Of a DNA stretch of 64,000 nucleotides, positions 39,546-50,605 are shown piece by piece (the stretch's first letter is position 1; every line of letters starts with the position of its first letter). The position numbers and the translations under genes are program-made. Source of the stretch: Methanoculleus sp. UBA374. Lineage in GTDB: Archaea; Halobacteriota; Methanomicrobia; Methanomicrobiales; Methanoculleaceae. Location: assembly GCA_002508705.1 (NCBI GenBank), contig DAYL01000029.1, positions 196,885 through 260,884 on the forward strand, in the 5' to 3' direction. The notes under the pieces were generated by a model that had not been told where the DNA came from, ran no database searches, and saw only the letters and a list, made by a program, of their open reading frames with translations.

Positions 39546-39618
39546 GGGCTCATAGCTCAGTTGGAAGAGCGCCGCCTTTGCGAGGCGGAGGCCGGGGGTT
39601 CAAATCCCCCTGAGTCCA
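39546..39618 (+). tRNA. tRNA-Ala (TGC)
   Basis: Cloverleaf with acceptor GGGCTCA/TGAGTCC (with one G-T pair), D arm TAGCTCAGTTGGAAGAGC, anticodon loop TTTGCGA giving TGC, and T loop GTTCAAATC; discriminator base A. It lies in the 16S-23S spacer, the usual euryarchaeal position. Confidence 0.98.
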
Positions 39619-39744
39619 CTCGGCAGGGCCAAGCAGTCCTGCCCGACAATGCACCCGGAGATGAGAGTCCCCGGGGAAGGGCTGAAGGTCTTTGACCTGA
39701 AGAGGCTGTGTATAGGTGCGTACTCTGGACGTTAAATGAGTTCA

Positions 39745-42675
<2,931 letters not shown>

Positions 42676-42780
42676 CTCAGACGAAATCCGGAGTACGCAC
42701 CTGAGCCTCTCGTGCTCAGTCCCGTTGAGGGTGTAACCCTTAAATAGGATGAGGACGTAGGAAAGGAGGCAACACAGCTT

Positions 42781-42852
42781 GCCAAGGTGGCGGAGCGGCC
42801 ACGCGGTTGACTGCAGATCAACTACACCCCGGTTCAAGTCCGGGCCTTGGCT
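42781..42852 (+). tRNA. tRNA-Cys (GCA)
   Basis: Cloverleaf with acceptor GCCAAGG/CCTTGGC, anticodon loop ACTGCAGAT giving GCA, T loop GTTCAAGTC and discriminator T, as expected of tRNA-Cys. It lies between 23S and 5S rRNA. Confidence 0.96.
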
Positions 42853-42936
42853 TCCATTCGGGCGCGTAGCGGCCGATGGGGAAGAAAACCCGTCAGGGTT
42901 TTCGACTCGATTGACGCATCATACCCGGATGTAACT

Positions 42937-43063
42937 GGTAATAGCGGCCATAGCAGAGGGGAAACACCTGGACCCATTCCGAACCCAGAAGTTAAGCCCT
43001 CTCACGTACTCTGTGGTACTGAGGTGCGCGAGCCCTCGGGAAGCATGGTTCGCTGCTATTACC
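42937..43063 (+). rRNA. rrf: 5S ribosomal RNA
   Basis: GGTAATAGC and GCTATTACC at the ends pair as helix I. Inside are GGGGAAACACCTGGACCCATTCCGAACCC (seen as two overlapping parts, loop B and loop C) and GAAGTTAAGCCC, diagnostic of archaeal 5S rRNA. Exact ends may differ by a few bases. Confidence 0.95.
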
Positions 43064-43110
43064 TTCCTTTTACAGTAAAGTGCTGTTTTTCTTACTGTTA
43101 TTACTGTTAT
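43064..43110 (+). terminator. T-rich terminator of the rRNA operon
   Basis: Just after 5S rRNA the plus strand has several T runs (CCTTTT, GTTTTTCTTACTG, GTTATTACTG), the usual form of archaeal intrinsic termination. No strong hairpin is needed or seen. Confidence 0.5.
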
Positions 43111-43782
43111 GCGACGAGCGTTCATTCTTCTGCATGTTTCTTTTCGGTAACGCACGTTTTTGTGATTCATCCATCGTTTAAGGTTTTAAAGGCTGCCGGA
43201 GGAGTTCGCTCCTTCCCGGCAGCCCGCCGGGGAGCCGGTTCCACGAAGAATGGCAGTGGTATGAGGCAAGAACGGGAGGTCGTCCAGCCTGTTCTCCAAC
43301 ATGGCAGCGCCCGGGGCATCCGGGTTTGACAATCGTCCGGTGCGTTTCCTTTCCTTTCCACGGGTACCCCGGGTTTTAATGAAGAATGGCTTTTTCAGGG
43401 CTTGATTGCGACCTGCATCGGCATGTCGTCGACGTTTGGGAGGAATCTTCTGGTGTTCCTGTTTATCCTCCAGTTGATCCATGATGCACCGCTATTTGCG
43501 ATGGCACCATACTGATCATATAAATCATAAGTATTTAACTTTATCTATCTGTTAATTCATTCTGTTTACATGAGTCGACTTGAGTGAGGCCGTGGTCACG
43601 ATCGGTTTTCTTTTATGTCCTGCACCCCGGGTGGGAAGTGCTTTGCTCCGATGCCCGCCGGTCGCCTAGGGTTGGTTCGGTACGCTTCCGGATACGGCAG
43701 GCGCGCAAAGCCGCCCGGAGTCGGGCCCCCGCGCCGGGATCGCACGATGGTCCGGCTCCTCCATCATCGATTGTTCCGGGCT
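43111..43782. other. Gene-poor region after the rRNA operon
   Basis: No gene is supported. A plus-strand open frame around 43380-43515 would encode a hydrophobic segment (GRNLLVFLFILQLIHDAP) that looks like the C-terminal end of a membrane protein, but there is no start codon with a ribosome binding site; it may be a decayed gene. The stretch 43500-43570 is AT-rich. Confidence 0.35.
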
Positions 43783-44238
43783 TTACTCGGCCGTGGCAAC
43801 CGGTATTGCGCTTCGTTTCTCCTCCTCATACCTGCTGCCGAGGCTTGAGAGTTCGTTGCTGTCCATCTTCTGCTGCATCTGCGGGAAGATCCGCTCTTCC
43901 TCCTCATTGATGTGGTGCTTCACATTCTCCTGGATCACTATCAGTTTTGCCACCCAGTTCGCTTCCTCTGATATAGCCGCCCTATCGAGCTGGTTTAGTA
44001 GCATCTTGACCGCATTGTGCTCCTCGATTGCTTCAAGCGTCGTATCCCGCATATCTGCCTCTTTTTCGAGTCTCGGATAGAGGGCTTTCTCTTCTCCGAC
44101 GAGGTGGGGTACGAGGTTCTGTTTCAAGGCGTCATACTTTCTCCCCCGGTCGCTCACGCCCTTGCTTGAGAGTTCTGAGAGTTGCGAGAGTACCATCCGG
44201 TGTTCCTGTTTCAGGGTGTCAATAATATTCTGCGCCAT
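43783..44238 (-). CDS. Hemerythrin-domain (HHE) protein
   Basis: The 151-residue four-helix protein has the iron-binding pattern of hemerythrins: H13 (QEHRMVL), H45 with E49/E50 (VPHLVGEEKALYP), H74 (IEEHNAVK) and H108-H109 with E113 (VKHHINEEEERIFPQM). Such proteins bind oxygen or sense oxidants; in anaerobes they may scavenge traces of oxygen. The ATG at 44238 lies after GGAGG; eight further codons upstream are possible but lack a site. It is a single gene read away from the element at 44446. Confidence 0.92.
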   Translation of the reverse strand: MAQNIIDTLKQEHRMVLSQLSELSSKGVSDRGRKYDALKQNLVPHLVGEEKALYPRLEKEADMRDTTLEAIEEHNAVKMLLNQLDRAAISEEANWVAKLIVIQENVKHHINEEEERIFPQMQQKMDSNELSSLGSRYEEEKRSAIPVATAE

Positions 44239-44282
44239 TCGATCGCTTCCTCCTTCCTGCACGGAGGACCTGCATGGACAGG

Positions 44283-44296
44283 TTTGGTATATATGG
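44283..44296. promoter_or_regulatory. TATA box upstream of the hemerythrin gene
   Basis: GGTATATATGGG reads as a TATA box on both strands. On the minus strand it would start transcription about 25 bases on, leaving a short leader before the hemerythrin gene. Confidence 0.45.
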
Positions 44297-44445
44297 GTTA
44301 TGTCGGATTCCAGGTTCCAGGCAGTAACTCTCGTTTTCCGGACTCCGCCTTGAAGAGCCGGAGGAGATCACCCGGCGGTCGCAGGTTGGAGCCCGGTCCC
44401 GACGCGTGAGAAGAAGAGCGTTGTCCCTCTTCCCGAAGTTACGGT

Positions 44446-44682
44446 GAGGTGATCCCGAAATACCTCAGCCGGGAGGGGGACACCTTTCGAAGATCCCTCA
44501 CTCGAAACTCTTCGAGTTTCTCGAACGACTGCCGTTTCGGCAGTCGTTCCCCGCGTGGCGATACCCAGAGGGGAGCCGTATCAGAGGTTTGACGCCAGAG
44601 ATCATTCAATTTTTCGCGGGGAGGCGACAGAATGCTCTGAACTATAGGAATCGTCAGCCGCTGGAAACTTTTAGGATGACTT
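44446..44682. mobile_element. Hairpin-rich repeated element, copy A (MITE-like)
   Basis: This 237-base element aligns over its whole length with the one at 54931-55212, apart from an internal block of about 45 bases missing here. Both begin GAGGT and end GACTT. The ends are imperfect inverted repeats (AGGTGATCCCGAAAT at the left; the complement of the right end reads AAGTCATCCTAAAAG). CGGT flanks it directly on both sides (44442-44445 and 44683-44686), as a target-site duplication would. Inside are two strong hairpins: GAAACTC-TTC-GAGTTTC (44504-44520) and AACGACTGCCG-TTT-CGGCAGTCGTT (44524-44548). No protein is encoded. Confidence 0.75.
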
Positions 44683-44804
44683 CGGTATCATCTTGACCCG
44701 CTCCTTCCGTGGCGGAGTCACGAGGTCCTGCAAATTCGTTCAGTAAAGGCCCGATGAACGTTGCTTGATAAGCCATAAATGGGACAGGCGCATACGATTA
44801 TCAC

Positions 44805-46124
44805 ATGGTGGAAGAGGCATCGGACGCCTTGAGTCCCGGTACGCACCTCCGACGCGAGCTCGGGTTGCCGGCAGTCACTCTCTCGGGCGTAGGGATCATC
44901 CTTGGAGCCGGGATCTATGCCCTGCTCGGGGAGGCGGCCGGCATGGCCGGCAACGCCGTCTGGCTGACGTTCGCTATCGCCGCTGCCATCGCTGCTTTCA
45001 GTGCCCTGAGTTATGCCGAGCTTTCATCGATGTATCCCCGCGCAAGTGCTGAATTCGAGTATGTCTCGCATGCCTTCGGGAGAAAGCTTGCGTTTGTCGT
45101 CGGGTGGCTGATCATCCTCTCCGGCATCCTGGGTGCCGCAACCGTATCGCTCGGGTTTGCCGGCTACTTCTCGGACCTCGTCGGCTTGCCTCTCCTCCTC
45201 TCCGCGATCCTGATCATCCTCATCCTTGCCGGGATACTCTTCTCCGGCATCAAGGAGACCGCCCGGGTCGCCATCATCCTGACGCTCATTGAGGTTGGGG
45301 GTATCGTCATGGTCATCCTGATCGGCCTCCCGCACCTCGGAGAGGTGAACTATCTTGAGATGCCTCAGGGGATCCCCGGTCTCCTGCGGGCGTCGGCACT
45401 TGTCTTCTTTGCCTATATGGGATTTGAGGAGATGGTAAAACTCTCGGAGGAGACCAAAAATCCGGAGCGGACTATCCCCATTGCCCTGATCATCGCGCTT
45501 GGCATCTCCGTTCTCCTTTATATCCTGGTCTCGCTCGCCGCCGTCTCGGTCGTCGGCTGGGAGCAACTCGCCGCCTCCCGGGCACCATTCGCCGACGTTG
45601 CATCCATCTCTCTCGGTCCCGTCGCGTTCACCGTTATCTCCGTTATCGCTCTCTTTGCCACCGCGAATACCGCTCTCCTGATGATGATGGCATCGTCCCG
45701 GATCATCTACGGCATGGCCTCCGAGTTCTCGCTTCCTGCGGTCTTCGCCCGGGTGCATTCCCTGACCCGGACCCCGTGGACGGCCATCATTGCCGTTGCC
45801 CTCGCCACCATGGTCTTCCTCTTTGCCGGCGAGATTGACTTTGTCGCGAACGTCGCCAACTTCACGCTCTTTGTGACGTTCGTCGTCATCAACGCATCCG
45901 TGATCCTGCTCCGCTACCGTGCGCCGGATGTTGAGCGGCCGTTCCGGATACCGGGAGCCATCGGGTTCTTGCCGATCATCCCGGTTGTCGGGATCATCGC
46001 ATGTCTCTTCCTCCTCACCCAGCTGGATCGCCTAGTACTGCTGGTCGGCGGGACCCTGATCGTTCTCGGTATCGGGATTGCACTGGCAGGGGAGCGGCGG
46101 TTCCGTGGCGCGGCGGCACGATAG
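44805..46124 (+). CDS. APC-superfamily amino acid permease
   Basis: The 439-residue protein has about 12 membrane helices. It has the helix 1 motif GVGIILGAGIYALLGEAAG, with the broken helix glycines that bind the amino acid backbone, and FAYMGFEEMVKLSEETKNPE in the helix 6-7 region, both typical of the APC family. The substrate is unknown. A TATA-like CCATAAATGGG at about 44773-44782 would put the start of the transcript within a few bases of the ATG, so the mRNA is nearly leaderless. It stands alone between the repeated element and pstS. Confidence 0.92.
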   Translation: MVEEASDALSPGTHLRRELGLPAVTLSGVGIILGAGIYALLGEAAGMAGNAVWLTFAIAAAIAAFSALSYAELSSMYPRASAEFEYVSHAFGRKLAFVVGWLIILSGILGAATVSLGFAGYFSDLVGLPLLLSAILIILILAGILFSGIKETARVAIILTLIEVGGIVMVILIGLPHLGEVNYLEMPQGIPGLLRASALVFFAYMGFEEMVKLSEETKNPERTIPIALIIALGISVLLYILVSLAAVSVVGWEQLAASRAPFADVASISLGPVAFTVISVIALFATANTALLMMMASSRIIYGMASEFSLPAVFARVHSLTRTPWTAIIAVALATMVFLFAGEIDFVANVANFTLFVTFVVINASVILLRYRAPDVERPFRIPGAIGFLPIIPVVGIIACLFLLTQLDRLVLLVGGTLIVLGIGIALAGERRFRGAAAR

Positions 46125-46130
46125 CCCAAT

Positions 46131-46187
46131 ATATTATATAGAAGTGCTATACTCCGATAGAGTTCCTTTCGAGAATCTCTATACTCC
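46131..46187 (+). promoter_or_regulatory. Promoter of pstS with repeated motifs
   Basis: ATATTATATAG (46131-46141) is the TATA box. TATAG-N5-CTATA (46137-46151) forms an inverted repeat over the expected start region. CTATACTCC occurs at 46147-46155 and again at 46179-46187, exactly 32 bases (three helix turns) apart. A phosphate-responsive regulator could bind here; this is inferred. Confidence 0.5.
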
Positions 46188-46207
46188 TCGTCTCCTACCG
46201 GGTATAC

Positions 46208-47086
46208 ATGACAGGCCAACCGTCTGTACGGCGCAGCGGTGCGCTCCTGGTGGTTCTTGCGCTCCTTGCTGTCTCTGTAACGCTTATTGCCGGCTGTACG
46301 GCAGGTACCGAAAACGAAACGCCGGGAGGGGACGAGATTTCCGGAACTCTCTCGGTCACCGGCTCGACGACCGTTCTCCCGATTGCTCAACGGGCCGCCG
46401 AGACATTCATGGCCGACCACTCCGGTGCTGATATCCAGGTCAGCGGCGGTGGGTCCAGTGTCGGCATCCAGGCTGTCGGTGAAGGCACCGCAGGCATCGG
46501 CATGGCTTCCCGGGACCTGAAAGATGCTGAGAAGGAGAAATACCCGGACCTTGTCAAGCACACCGTTGCCATCGACGGTATTGCAGTCATCGTCAATCCG
46601 GGGAACGCCGTTAACAACCTGACCCTCGATCAGATCCGGGGCATCTACAACGGCACCTACACGAACTGGAACCAGGTCGGCGGATCGAACCAGCAGATCG
46701 TCGTCGTCGGCCGTGACAGCGCTTCTGGAACCCGGGAATACTTCCAGGAGTTCGTGATGCAGAAGGAAGACTTCGTCAGCGGTCAGCTCGAGAAGAACTC
46801 GAACGGTGCCGTGACGCAGACCATCGCCCAGACCCCGGGTGCCATCGGCTACGTCGGGCTCGGTTACCTCGATAACACCGTGAAAGGCATTTCCGTCGGG
46901 ACAGAGGGGGCCGCAGTTGCACCCACGATCGAGACCGTGAAGGCCGGGACATACCCGATATCGCGCGAAGTCTTCATGTTCACGAAGGGCGAGGCAACCG
47001 ATCTTGCAAAGGGGTATATCGACTTCATCCTCAGCCCTGACGGTCAGGCGATCGTCGAAGAAGAGGGCTTTGTCCGGATCGACTGA
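46208..47086 (+). CDS. pstS: Phosphate ABC transporter substrate-binding lipoprotein PstS
   Basis: The 292-residue protein has an N-terminal hydrophobic segment ending LIAGC with C30 as the lipid-anchored residue, then a T/E/G-rich linker. The phosphate-binding fold has GSTTVLPIAQRAAE, SGGGSSVGIQAVGEGTAGIG, and GRDSASGTREYFQEFV. It would capture phosphate outside the cell and pass it to PstCA. No pstC, pstA, pstB or phoU is present; the next genes are unrelated and on the other strand. Confidence 0.93.
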   Translation: MTGQPSVRRSGALLVVLALLAVSVTLIAGCTAGTENETPGGDEISGTLSVTGSTTVLPIAQRAAETFMADHSGADIQVSGGGSSVGIQAVGEGTAGIGMASRDLKDAEKEKYPDLVKHTVAIDGIAVIVNPGNAVNNLTLDQIRGIYNGTYTNWNQVGGSNQQIVVVGRDSASGTREYFQEFVMQKEDFVSGQLEKNSNGAVTQTIAQTPGAIGYVGLGYLDNTVKGISVGTEGAAVAPTIETVKAGTYPISREVFMFTKGEATDLAKGYIDFILSPDGQAIVEEEGFVRID

Positions 47087-47299
47087 GCCTCTCTTAAAAC
47101 CCTCTTTTCTCAGGCGACGCTTTAGGATCAATATTCCCGGGTCATTTCAATGGGCGGGATACGGCCCCGGCTACTGAGATCAATAAATTCGGGCGGCGGT
47201 GAAGTAACTGCAAACTCAAGAGTTGCCTCCGATGAGGGAGGGGTTTTCGTCACCGCCGTGGGACATACCCTTCGGGCTGGTGGCCGCCTAACTCCCTCT

Positions 47300-48862
47300 C
47301 TACTCACCGGCCCGATAACGCTCGATCGGCCCGACCGCTTCCAGTCTTCCATCGTTCAGGACGGAGACGGCACCGTGGCCGCAGGCGACCAGGCACCGGC
47401 GCCCATACGGGGCGAATATTTCATTTTGCTTTTGAATCAACTCAAGCAACGCCTTGCGTTCCCGGCGTGCACACTCGCTGTCGACGTTAACCGACGTCAC
47501 CAGAAAATCAGCGAGCGAATTGTAGCGTTTCCGGTCCTCATCGAGACTCCCAAAGTTGATCAATGTATCGGCGGTGAAGATGATCCCGTGATCGGGGCAG
47601 AAGAGATAGATCTGACCGTGCATATGTCCGCCCAGTGACTCAAGGACCTCGAACTCAAGGTCATGGACCGTGAATCGGGCAAGGATGGGAAAGATCGACC
47701 GCATGCCGATCGGCTCCTCCGGGAAGAGTTCGGGGTTCTCCGGCGGAGCGAAGTGCGAGAAGAGGTTGATGACGGTCGTGTAGACCTCTTCGAGGATCGA
47801 GGTCTCGTTGCGCGAGCCGTAGGCCCGGTTCGCCCGGCGGATGATCTCCAGGGACCCGGTGTGCGTATACGCCGTTGCGTCAAAGAGCCCCCCCGCCCCG
47901 CAGTGGTCTGCGTCGGCATGAGTGATGTAGACCCGTTTGATCTTCTTGATGTCCCCCAGGCCGTAATGCCGGAACATCCGCACGGCGTCCTCGTGGTAGA
48001 TCCCGTATCCGGTGTCTACCATGACGGTCTCGTCCGGGGCCCGGAGCAGGAAGATGTTCCCGCCGCCCGGCATCTGAAAGCAGAAGACCTCGACGTTGTC
48101 GCTGACCGGGATACGCTGAACGTCCGCGTAAAACTGGTCTCCGGTAGTGTTTTTAAGCGTTCTTCCCGTAAGCAGGATGCTCTCAAAGACCTCTCGCGGG
48201 TCCTGCCCGCGGCTGTTGAGTTCCTGGACGATGTGGTTGACATCCTGCAGGAAGGAGAGCAGGAACCCGTCCTCGGCCGTACCGATCAGCCCCCGCACTG
48301 CCTGGGTGAACCTGACGTAGAAGACGGTGTCGTCGAGTCTCTCGCCGGTCGTGTCGTACTCGAGGATCTCGAGGCGGTACCGTGACTTCAATCGGTCGAG
48401 CAGGTTCTCCACGATCACGGTCTCTTCGACGTTTAAACTGATGGTGACACGCCCTGAGTCGCATCTTCGGTGCTCCTGCTCCGGTTCTACGAACCCTCCC
48501 AGGTCGCACCGCCGGTCGTCAAAGTCGATATAGGCGATGTTCGCCCCCGCCCCGGTGATGTAGGTGAGGAGGTCGAAGAGCGACCCGGGCTCGTGGGGGA
48601 GGTATACGGAGAACTTGAGGAACCCGAGCATAGGGAGCGTTTCCTGGAGGTAGCCGATCGCGTGGAGATCTTCCTTCATCCGGCAGTAGGTCTCCGGTGT
48701 GGCGGTCACCTCGAAGAAGACCGTGGCGGGGTCGATCCTGCGGTCGTACTGGATGCGGACGATGTTGCCCGCGTAAGATTTGACAATCTCGGCTGCGCGG
48801 TGCAGCGCTCCCGGTTTGTCCGGCATTCTGGCGATGAAGGAGTATTTGTTCACCCGATTCAC
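47300..48862 (-). CDS. ACT-ACT-metallo-beta-lactamase fusion protein
   Basis: The 520-residue protein has two ACT domains in tandem (about 6-75, starting YSFIARMPDKPGALHRAAEI; and about 82-165, FSVYLPHEPGSLFDLLTYIT). A linker region to about 250 follows, then a metallo-beta-lactamase-fold domain. That domain has the metal motif H315-x-D317-x-D319-H320 (THADADHCGAGG), the later GGHMHG, FTADTL and a final ACGHG. The ACT parts bind small ligands, usually amino acids; the hydrolase part may act on a thioester, phosphodiester or bind a diiron site. The combination is unusual. A flavodoxin gene lies 55 bases upstream on the same strand. The function is not known. Confidence 0.88.
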   Translation of the reverse strand: MNRVNKYSFIARMPDKPGALHRAAEIVKSYAGNIVRIQYDRRIDPATVFFEVTATPETYCRMKEDLHAIGYLQETLPMLGFLKFSVYLPHEPGSLFDLLTYITGAGANIAYIDFDDRRCDLGGFVEPEQEHRRCDSGRVTISLNVEETVIVENLLDRLKSRYRLEILEYDTTGERLDDTVFYVRFTQAVRGLIGTAEDGFLLSFLQDVNHIVQELNSRGQDPREVFESILLTGRTLKNTTGDQFYADVQRIPVSDNVEVFCFQMPGGGNIFLLRAPDETVMVDTGYGIYHEDAVRMFRHYGLGDIKKIKRVYITHADADHCGAGGLFDATAYTHTGSLEIIRRANRAYGSRNETSILEEVYTTVINLFSHFAPPENPELFPEEPIGMRSIFPILARFTVHDLEFEVLESLGGHMHGQIYLFCPDHGIIFTADTLINFGSLDEDRKRYNSLADFLVTSVNVDSECARRERKALLELIQKQNEIFAPYGRRCLVACGHGAVSVLNDGRLEAVGPIERYRAGE

Positions 48863-48917
48863 CTAATTTGATTTCGTACACGTGAGCTGTCGCCCTATAT
48901 GCGCTTTTTTGGTCGGG

Positions 48918-49424
48918 TCACGGCCCGGTGACCTTCGAGCGCACCTCCCGCGCCCAGGCACGAACGGCGTCCCAGTCCCGGAAGTCTCCCGTCTTTGCCC
49001 GGGAAAGTTTGATGATGGTGCGGTCCGGGAAGGAGAGGCTCCCGTCCTCCAGTCTCCCCGGAAAGAGCCCGATGTCCACCGGGTTTAAGAGCATCCTGAC
49101 CTGGTCCATTGATGCTTCAGCCTTCCGGAGGGTGTCGGGGTCCCCGTCTGCAATCGTCAGCCCCACCGCAAAGTAAGCGACCGGTATGGTGCGCAGGCGC
49201 TTCTGGTGCTGTTCAATGAAGACCTGCGGCTCCGGGAGCCATTTTCCCATGTATATCGGACTCCCGATGATGACCGCCCGGTACGGGGAGAGGTCACGGA
49301 CTTCGTCGACCGGCCTGACATCAACCGCTTCGCCGGCCTTCCGGAGTTCGTCGCCGATCGCCTCCGCTACCTCTGCGGTCGAGCCGTAGCGGGTGGCATA
49401 GGCAACAAGAAATCTATCCGCCAT
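48918..49424 (-). CDS. Flavodoxin-domain protein
   Basis: The 168-residue protein has the FMN phosphate loop near the N terminus (YATRYGSTAEVAEAIGDEL), a second strand with VIIGSPIYMGKW and the third FMN-contacting loop in AYFAVGLTIADGDP. The pattern resembles protoporphyrinogen oxidase HemG-type or stand-alone flavodoxins. It could carry electrons. Directly downstream is the ACT-ACT-metallo-beta-lactamase gene; metallo-lactamase and flavodoxin modules often occur fused in diiron flavoproteins, so the pair may work together, though there is no fusion here. Confidence 0.88.
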   Translation of the reverse strand: MADRFLVAYATRYGSTAEVAEAIGDELRKAGEAVDVRPVDEVRDLSPYRAVIIGSPIYMGKWLPEPQVFIEQHQKRLRTIPVAYFAVGLTIADGDPDTLRKAEASMDQVRMLLNPVDIGLFPGRLEDGSLSFPDRTIIKLSRAKTGDFRDWDAVRAWAREVRSKVTGP

Positions 49425-49511
49425 GATACAGTTATCTCTCGTTCAACCGGTCTTATTCGTTGCGGGAGGTACGGGTTAGGTTCTTATGGATTGATCCCCA
49501 TTTAAGGTCCG

Positions 49512-50153
49512 ATGACGACGAGAGAAGAGGGTGCCGGAACATGGTATCACAGAGGGCAGGCTTTCTGCAACTCCGGGAACTACAACAAGGCGGTCGTCTG
49601 CTACGATAAAGCCCTTGAACTTTCCCCCGACGACCCGGTTCTCTGGAGGCGGAAAGGCTTCGCTCTCATTAAGTCCTGCAACTACGCTTCGGCGGCAGCC
49701 TGTTTTGACCGGGCGCTTGAGATCGACCCGGAGAATGCGGGCGCCTGGCAGAGGAAAGGATACGTTCTCGCTCAACTCGGCGATCACAGCGGCGCCGTCG
49801 CCTGCTACGACGAAGCGCTCAGGCTGGACCCGCACCATGTCCTCGCCTGGCAAAGTCGGGGCTGGGTGCTTGAAGCCATGTGCAGGTACGATGAAGCGGC
49901 AGCCTGCTACGAGGCGGTCCTTGAGATCGACCCGGATCGCAGGTCTGCAGCCTGGCACCGAGAGCGTATGCGCGAGAGGGGGAACCTCACGGCGCTTGCA
50001 TCCGAGATCCGGGAGGCGGAGCGGCTCGTCGAGGTCCCGGCCTGCGTCCGGGACGTGGTGACCGAACAGGACTTTGATAACGTCGATCTGGCCCGGGCGG
50101 TGCTTCGGGAACTCGCCCGGAGGGGGAAGAGGCCGGTTGCTCCCCGTCCGTGA
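49512..50153 (+). CDS. Tetratricopeptide repeat protein
   Basis: The 213-residue protein consists of four TPR units (about 10-43, 44-77, 78-111 and 112-145), each with the W-x2-[KR]-G-x2-L and A-x3-[FY]-D-x-A-L pattern, for example AWQRKGYVLAQLGDHSGAVA and CYDEALRLDPHH. A shorter helical tail follows. No signal peptide is seen, so it is probably cytoplasmic, serving in protein-protein binding. It stands alone on the plus strand; a minus-strand frame may overlap its last 167 bases. Confidence 0.9.
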   Translation: MTTREEGAGTWYHRGQAFCNSGNYNKAVVCYDKALELSPDDPVLWRRKGFALIKSCNYASAAACFDRALEIDPENAGAWQRKGYVLAQLGDHSGAVACYDEALRLDPHHVLAWQSRGWVLEAMCRYDEAAACYEAVLEIDPDRRSAAWHRERMRERGNLTALASEIREAERLVEVPACVRDVVTEQDFDNVDLARAVLRELARRGKRPVAPRP

Positions 50154-50574
50154 ATTTCCGGAGTCTATCCCGCCGGCGCGGGCGTGATCGGGTACGGTTC
50201 CCGGCCTCCGCCGTCCGTCTCGATTGCCGCCGGGATTCTTCCCGGTCGTGTTCGAGACGTTTGAGGACCTCGTTAATCCGGAGTATCTGTTCATGGATCT
50301 TCCCGGCGATTACTCTCTCTTCCATAAGGTCTGTTTCGGCCTGGATCACCTGCAGGGGGTCGCGGATGCGACCGATGAAGACCGCGAACGTATCTCTGGC
50401 AGACTTTATCGGGACTTCGACGGCGAAATGCACGGGATGTCGTCGATCTAACGATGCCGGACGTAACATGTGCGGGTCGGAGAGCCCGGAGGGGGATCGA
50501 TCGCGTCTCCGGCCGGGATCACGGATCTTTAATTCCTTTTTTGTCCTCTTCCAAAGACCGGTGTTTTTCTTCAT
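49987..50574 (-). CDS. Possible small protein with a histidine-kinase DHp-like helix
   Basis: A minus-strand frame carries RDTFAVFIGRIRDPLQVIQA and then EERVIAGKIHEQILRINEVL, which look like the dimerisation helices of sensor kinases (RNPLQVI type) but without the phospho-acceptor histidine. It starts around 50574 (MKKNTGLWKRTKKEL), 31 bases after the lipoprotein gene on the same strand, without a good ribosome binding site. It ends in basic, low-complexity sequence antisense to the TPR gene. It may be a truncated kinase remnant or a real small gene. Confidence 0.35.
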   Translation of the reverse strand: MKKNTGLWKRTKKELKIRDPGRRRDRSPSGLSDPHMLRPASLDRRHPVHFAVEVPIKSARDTFAVFIGRIRDPLQVIQAETDLMEERVIAGKIHEQILRINEVLKRLEHDREESRRQSRRTAEAGNRTRSRPRRRDRLRKFTDGEQPASSPSGRVPEAPPGPDRRYQSPVRSPRPGRRPGPRRAAPPPGSRMQAP

Positions 50575-50605
50575 CGAATCGCCGCGTGTTCCCGGACATC
50601 CTCCT

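Noticed and set aside
43380..43515. Plus-strand hydrophobic frame ending LIHDAPLFAMAPY
   Set aside because: It looks like the end of a membrane protein, but there is no start codon with a ribosome site and no recognisable family, so I did not list it as a gene.
44446..44682. Copy A as a cis-acting riboswitch of the APC permease
   Set aside because: The second copy lies before a gene read toward it from the other strand, so the element does not keep a leader-to-gene relation; direct repeats at its ends point to mobility instead.
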